A stretch of 64,000 bases of DNA from Evansella sp. LMS18 (GTDB lineage Bacteria; Bacillota; Bacilli; Bacillales; Salisediminibacteriaceae): contig NZ_CP093301.1 in the NCBI RefSeq assembly GCF_024362785.1, positions 2,294,001 to 2,358,000 on the forward strand, read 5' to 3'. The position numbers were made by a program, and so were the translations under genes. The notes under the pieces are model-generated. The model did no database searches. It had not been told where the DNA came from and worked only from the letters and a program-made list of their open reading frames with translations. Shown here piece after piece: positions 61,740 through 64,000 of the stretch (its first letter is position 1; each line of letters begins with the position of its first letter).

Positions 61740-63010
61740 ATGAATGAACTGAAAGAACGAATTACACATCATATCGAAGAATTAAGCAAATATACAGCGA
61801 CACCTGGATATGGGACGACCCGCCTTTCTTACAGCCTGGAGGACTTAAAGGCACGAAATTATCTTAAAGAGCAAATGGAAGCCTCTGGTTTAACAGTCCG
61901 TGAAGACGGATTTGGAAATATCTTTGGCAAACTTGAAGGTACGGTTGAAGGGGCCCCAAGTGTGATGATTGGCTCTCATTTTGATTCCGTACCAAACGGC
62001 GGTGCGTATGATGGTCCTGCCGGAGTGGTTGCCGCGCTTGAGGTCGCACAACTTTTTCACAAAAAGCAACTGAAACCGAAGTACCCTTTGGAGGTTGTAG
62101 CCCTTGTTGAGGAGGAAGGCTCCCGATTTGGCGGTGGTCTGATGGGTTCAAGAGGAATGACAGGGTTACTCAGTGAAAAGGAATTTAAAAGCTTAACAGA
62201 CAAGGATGGTATTTCAACAATTGAAGCAATGCAAGAAATCGGACTGGATCCTTCTCTGCCTAAATGGCGGGATCCGGAAACGATAAAAGCTTTTCTGGAA
62301 TTACATATCGAGCAAGGTCCCATCCTGGAAGAGAAAAACATTCCTATTGGCGTAGTCGAAGCAATCGTTGGTTTAACCCAATATAAAGTGACAGTTGAGG
62401 GGCAAGCTGGACACGCTGGCACAACGCCAATGGACAGACGTGCAGATGCTTTATTTGCAGCTTCTAAAATTATTAGCCAATTGCCGGAGCTTGCGGTCAA
62501 GGAAGGTAACGGAACAGTACTTACGGTTGGCCGGTTAAATGTTTATCCAAATGGAGCCAATGTCTTCCCGATAAAGTGGAATTTACCGTTGATATACGTT
62601 CTGGAAAAGAGGAAAACGTACAGAACGTCATCAGCAACTTAGAGAAAACACTGGAGCATCATAACGGGAATGGAATTGAAATCAATGCAGAGCAGCGTCT
62701 GTACATACAACCTAAAGCGTTACATGAAGGGGTTCGCACGCTTTTTAAAGAAATAAGCAGTGAGCTTGGGGTTCCGTACTGTCCGATCAATAGCGGAGCG
62801 GGACATGATGCCATGGTCTTTTCGGATGTCACTGAAGTGGGCATGCTGTTTGTCCCAAGTAAAGCGGGCCTTAGTCATTGTCCGGAAGAGTGGTCCGATG
62901 CTGGCCATATTGCCCAGGCTGTTGAAATTTTCTTTGAAGCAGCGAAGAAATTAACGGAGGTGGAACGAGATGCTCCATCCAAAAATAAAAGACTCAATCA
63001 GTCAGTATAA
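61740..63010 (+). pseudogene. M20 Zn-dependent carbamoylase/hydantoinase-type amidase with frameshift
   Basis: The first frame (61740-62642) carries GSHFDSVPNGGAYDGPAG (zinc His, Asp), VEEEGSRFGGGLMGSRGM and LELHIEQGPILE, and QAGHAGTTPMDRR, all of the N-carbamoyl-L-amino-acid hydrolase/allantoate amidohydrolase branch. Near 62571 it leaves the family; a frame shifted by one base continues with VEFTVDIRSG to GAGHDAMVFSDVTEVGMLFVPSKAGLSHCPEEW and ends at 63010. The junction reads FPIKW where relatives have P-N-K-V-E-F, consistent with one lost A. Both halves are otherwise intact. Recent decay or an assembly error. Confidence 0.85.
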
Positions 63011-63076
63011 GGGAGAACTTACGGAGCTGCGAAGAAAGCTTCATAGTGAACCAGAGTTATCGTGGCAGGAACACAC
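62970..63076 (+). pseudogene. 5' fragment of M20 amidohydrolase cut by minisatellite
   Basis: Overlapping the amidase gene by 41 bases, an ATG with GGAGGTGG upstream starts a second M20-type protein: KGELTELRRKLHSEPELSWQEH is the typical N terminus of the IAL-like amidohydrolases. After about 35 codons the frame enters the 21-bp repeat array and never recovers family sequence. Only the first 5' fragment remains in this window. Confidence 0.8.
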
Positions 63077-63200
63077 CACTCAATCCGTGATAATAAACAC
63101 TCAATCTGTGATACACACCACTCGATCTGTGATAGTTACTCACTCAATCCGTTATGGTAAACACTCAATGTGTGAGGATAATCACTCAATCTGTGATACT
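63077..63200. repeat. 21-bp tandem repeat (minisatellite), about six units
   Basis: Units begin CACTCAATC(T/C)GTGATA or variants at about 63077, 63098, 63119, 63141, 63162 and 63183; one unit is 22 bp. It interrupts the M20 gene. Unit length and style resemble the array at 54711. Confidence 0.85.
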
Positions 63201-63270
63201 TTGAATCTCTCACTAATCCCTTCGGATCTTGCTACCTGCTAGGTAGTTAGAACAGCATTCTGAAAAATAG

Positions 63271-64000
63271 ATGTATATTTACTATTGGTGTGCGGAGAGT
63301 TCACTTATCAATTTTTTAGAAGCTGCTAAAGATGTCAATGTGTCAGAAATGGAAAGATACGTCAATGATGAACGGTATGAGAACGAAGAAGTTTTAAGGC
63401 AAAACTACTTAGAAAACCTCACTGCAAATAAATTAATTGATTTCAAGATTGTAGACGAAACTCCGTTGCAAAAAGAAGATAAGTACACGTTCACTACTCA
63501 ATTAGTATTTGAGAACGGAGCCGTGGAACAAGTCCCATTTGATTTAGTTCTTAAAAATGAGAAATGGTTAGTTTCAATCGACTTTGATTCATTAACAGTG
63601 GACGAGTATGAAATTCTTAAGGAAGGTGAAGTAGAAGAAGACATCGGGTTGAGATCAGACACCTTGTGTTCTTGGAATTTTTGGGCCCGAGCAGGAGGCA
63701 GTACATTTTATTCTAATTGCACATTTAGTTTAAATAGATTCAACCCTGATTTAAACTTAACAGTTAGCAAACAAACACATAATTGGTCGGGGCGAGCAGC
63801 AGGTGTCAACTATGCAGTGGTGAGAAACAACTGGTATGGGGATACTGTTTATGGCAGCAGACATGTATCAGGACATATTACATCCAGACCATCTAACTTC
63901 ACTCTGACCGTCTCAGACACTAATGTTTCGAACTTAAAAGTTCGTTTTAGGACAGACCAAGGCTTCACCAGCTCGATGGGTTATGAAGGTAGCGGTTCAC
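63271..64000 (+). CDS. Secreted-type protein with NTF2-like domain, runs off right edge
   Basis: A frame open from ATG 63271 to the end of the window (243 codons), with a stop codon directly before the ATG and no ribosome site. Near the start FLEAAKDVNVSEMERYVND and LVFENGAVEQVPFDLVLKNEKWLVSIDF (ends LVFENGAVE and WLVSIDF) resemble NTF2-like (DUF4878) domains; after an acidic linker the C-terminal part (NFWARAGGSTFYSNC, HNWSGRAAGVNYAVV) is aromatic- and Asn-rich and not recognised. The usual lipoprotein or signal sequence is missing, so the 5' end is probably lost. The 3' end lies outside. Confidence 0.6.
   Translation, partial: MYIYYWCAESSLINFLEAAKDVNVSEMERYVNDERYENEEVLRQNYLENLTANKLIDFKIVDETPLQKEDKYTFTTQLVFENGAVEQVPFDLVLKNEKWLVSIDFDSLTVDEYEILKEGEVEEDIGLRSDTLCSWNFWARAGGSTFYSNCTFSLNRFNPDLNLTVSKQTHNWSGRAAGVNYAVVRNNWYGDTVYGSRHVSGHITSRPSNFTLTVSDTNVSNLKVRFRTDQGFTSSMGYEGSGS

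Noticed and set aside
1-64000. tRNA, rRNA and complete insertion sequences
   Set aside because: No cloverleaf, rRNA motif or intact transposase with terminal inverted repeats was seen; only a nuclease/transposase fragment at 27532-28002.

Overview
The window looks like chromosome from a Bacillaceae bacterium, probably a halo- or alkaliphilic Bacillus relative. Grounds: strong purine-rich ribosome binding sites, frequent GTG/TTG starts, Bacillus-type families (RsbR, YjcZ, DUF3231, DUF4181, CBO0543, FbpA-like, YtrA-type GntR), Pho-box and cre-like sites, an S-box riboswitch, and very acidic lipoproteins. No rRNA or tRNA gene was seen.

Layout. 1-4.5 kb: a partial unknown gene, a methyltransferase, a DUF4181 membrane protein, an orphan RsbR-type STAS protein and an ECF sigma/DUF4179 anti-sigma pair. 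4.8-9.6 kb: an AcoR-type sigma-54 activator divergent from a three-gene operon (amidohydrolase, DUF59 protein, DJ-1/PfpI protein) that carries a textbook -24/-12 promoter. 9.8-15.6 kb: a GntR regulator with a near-perfect operator, a TRAP transporter, an HMG-CoA-lyase-like enzyme and a class III CoA-transferase, together a likely uptake and C-C cleavage route for a branched hydroxy-dicarboxylate; then an aldo/keto reductase.

16.9-21.9 kb is a defence island. A nuclease-helicase fusion (DUF2075) is followed by an AT-rich four-gene type IV CBASS operon: SLATT two-TM effector, QueC-like Cap9, TGT-like Cap10 and a CD-NTase. The CD-NTase, started at its well-placed ATG, begins Met-Gly-Gly, the kind of N terminus expected if Cap9 conjugates a deazaguanine to an exposed glycine. 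This is the most interesting system in the window. 22.2-24.1 kb is a decayed phage replication module ending in a truncated DnaB helicase.

24.2-35.5 kb: small unknowns, two lipoproteins, a transposase/nuclease fragment, a Rieske-helical fusion, a five-gene YtrA-type GntR/ABC/sigma operon with twin operators, a 52-bp tandem hairpin array and a GGDEF gene broken by an in-frame TGA. 36-38.8 kb: PhoA-type alkaline phosphatase with a Pho-box-like repeat, an MBL hydrolase and an Lrp regulator. 39.5-47.4 kb: a Dpp/Opp-type peptide ABC operon with two M20 peptidases. 47.6-54.5 kb: a membrane protein, an acetyltransferase and a four-carbon acid-sugar operon (PrpR-like regulator, KdgT-type permease, DUF1537 kinase, PdxA2). 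55-64 kb: sporulation-type and unknown small genes, an S-box riboswitch upstream of an FbpA-like micro-gene, a permease followed by a frameshifted M20 amidase and an M20 gene cut by a minisatellite, and a secreted-type ORF running off the right edge.

Repeat arrays (52-bp hairpins, about 21-bp minisatellites, degenerate CGGA/TCCG hairpins and a duplicated 37-38 nt hairpin) recur near broken genes, suggesting repeat-driven decay. Family assignments rest on motifs read by eye, without database searches.
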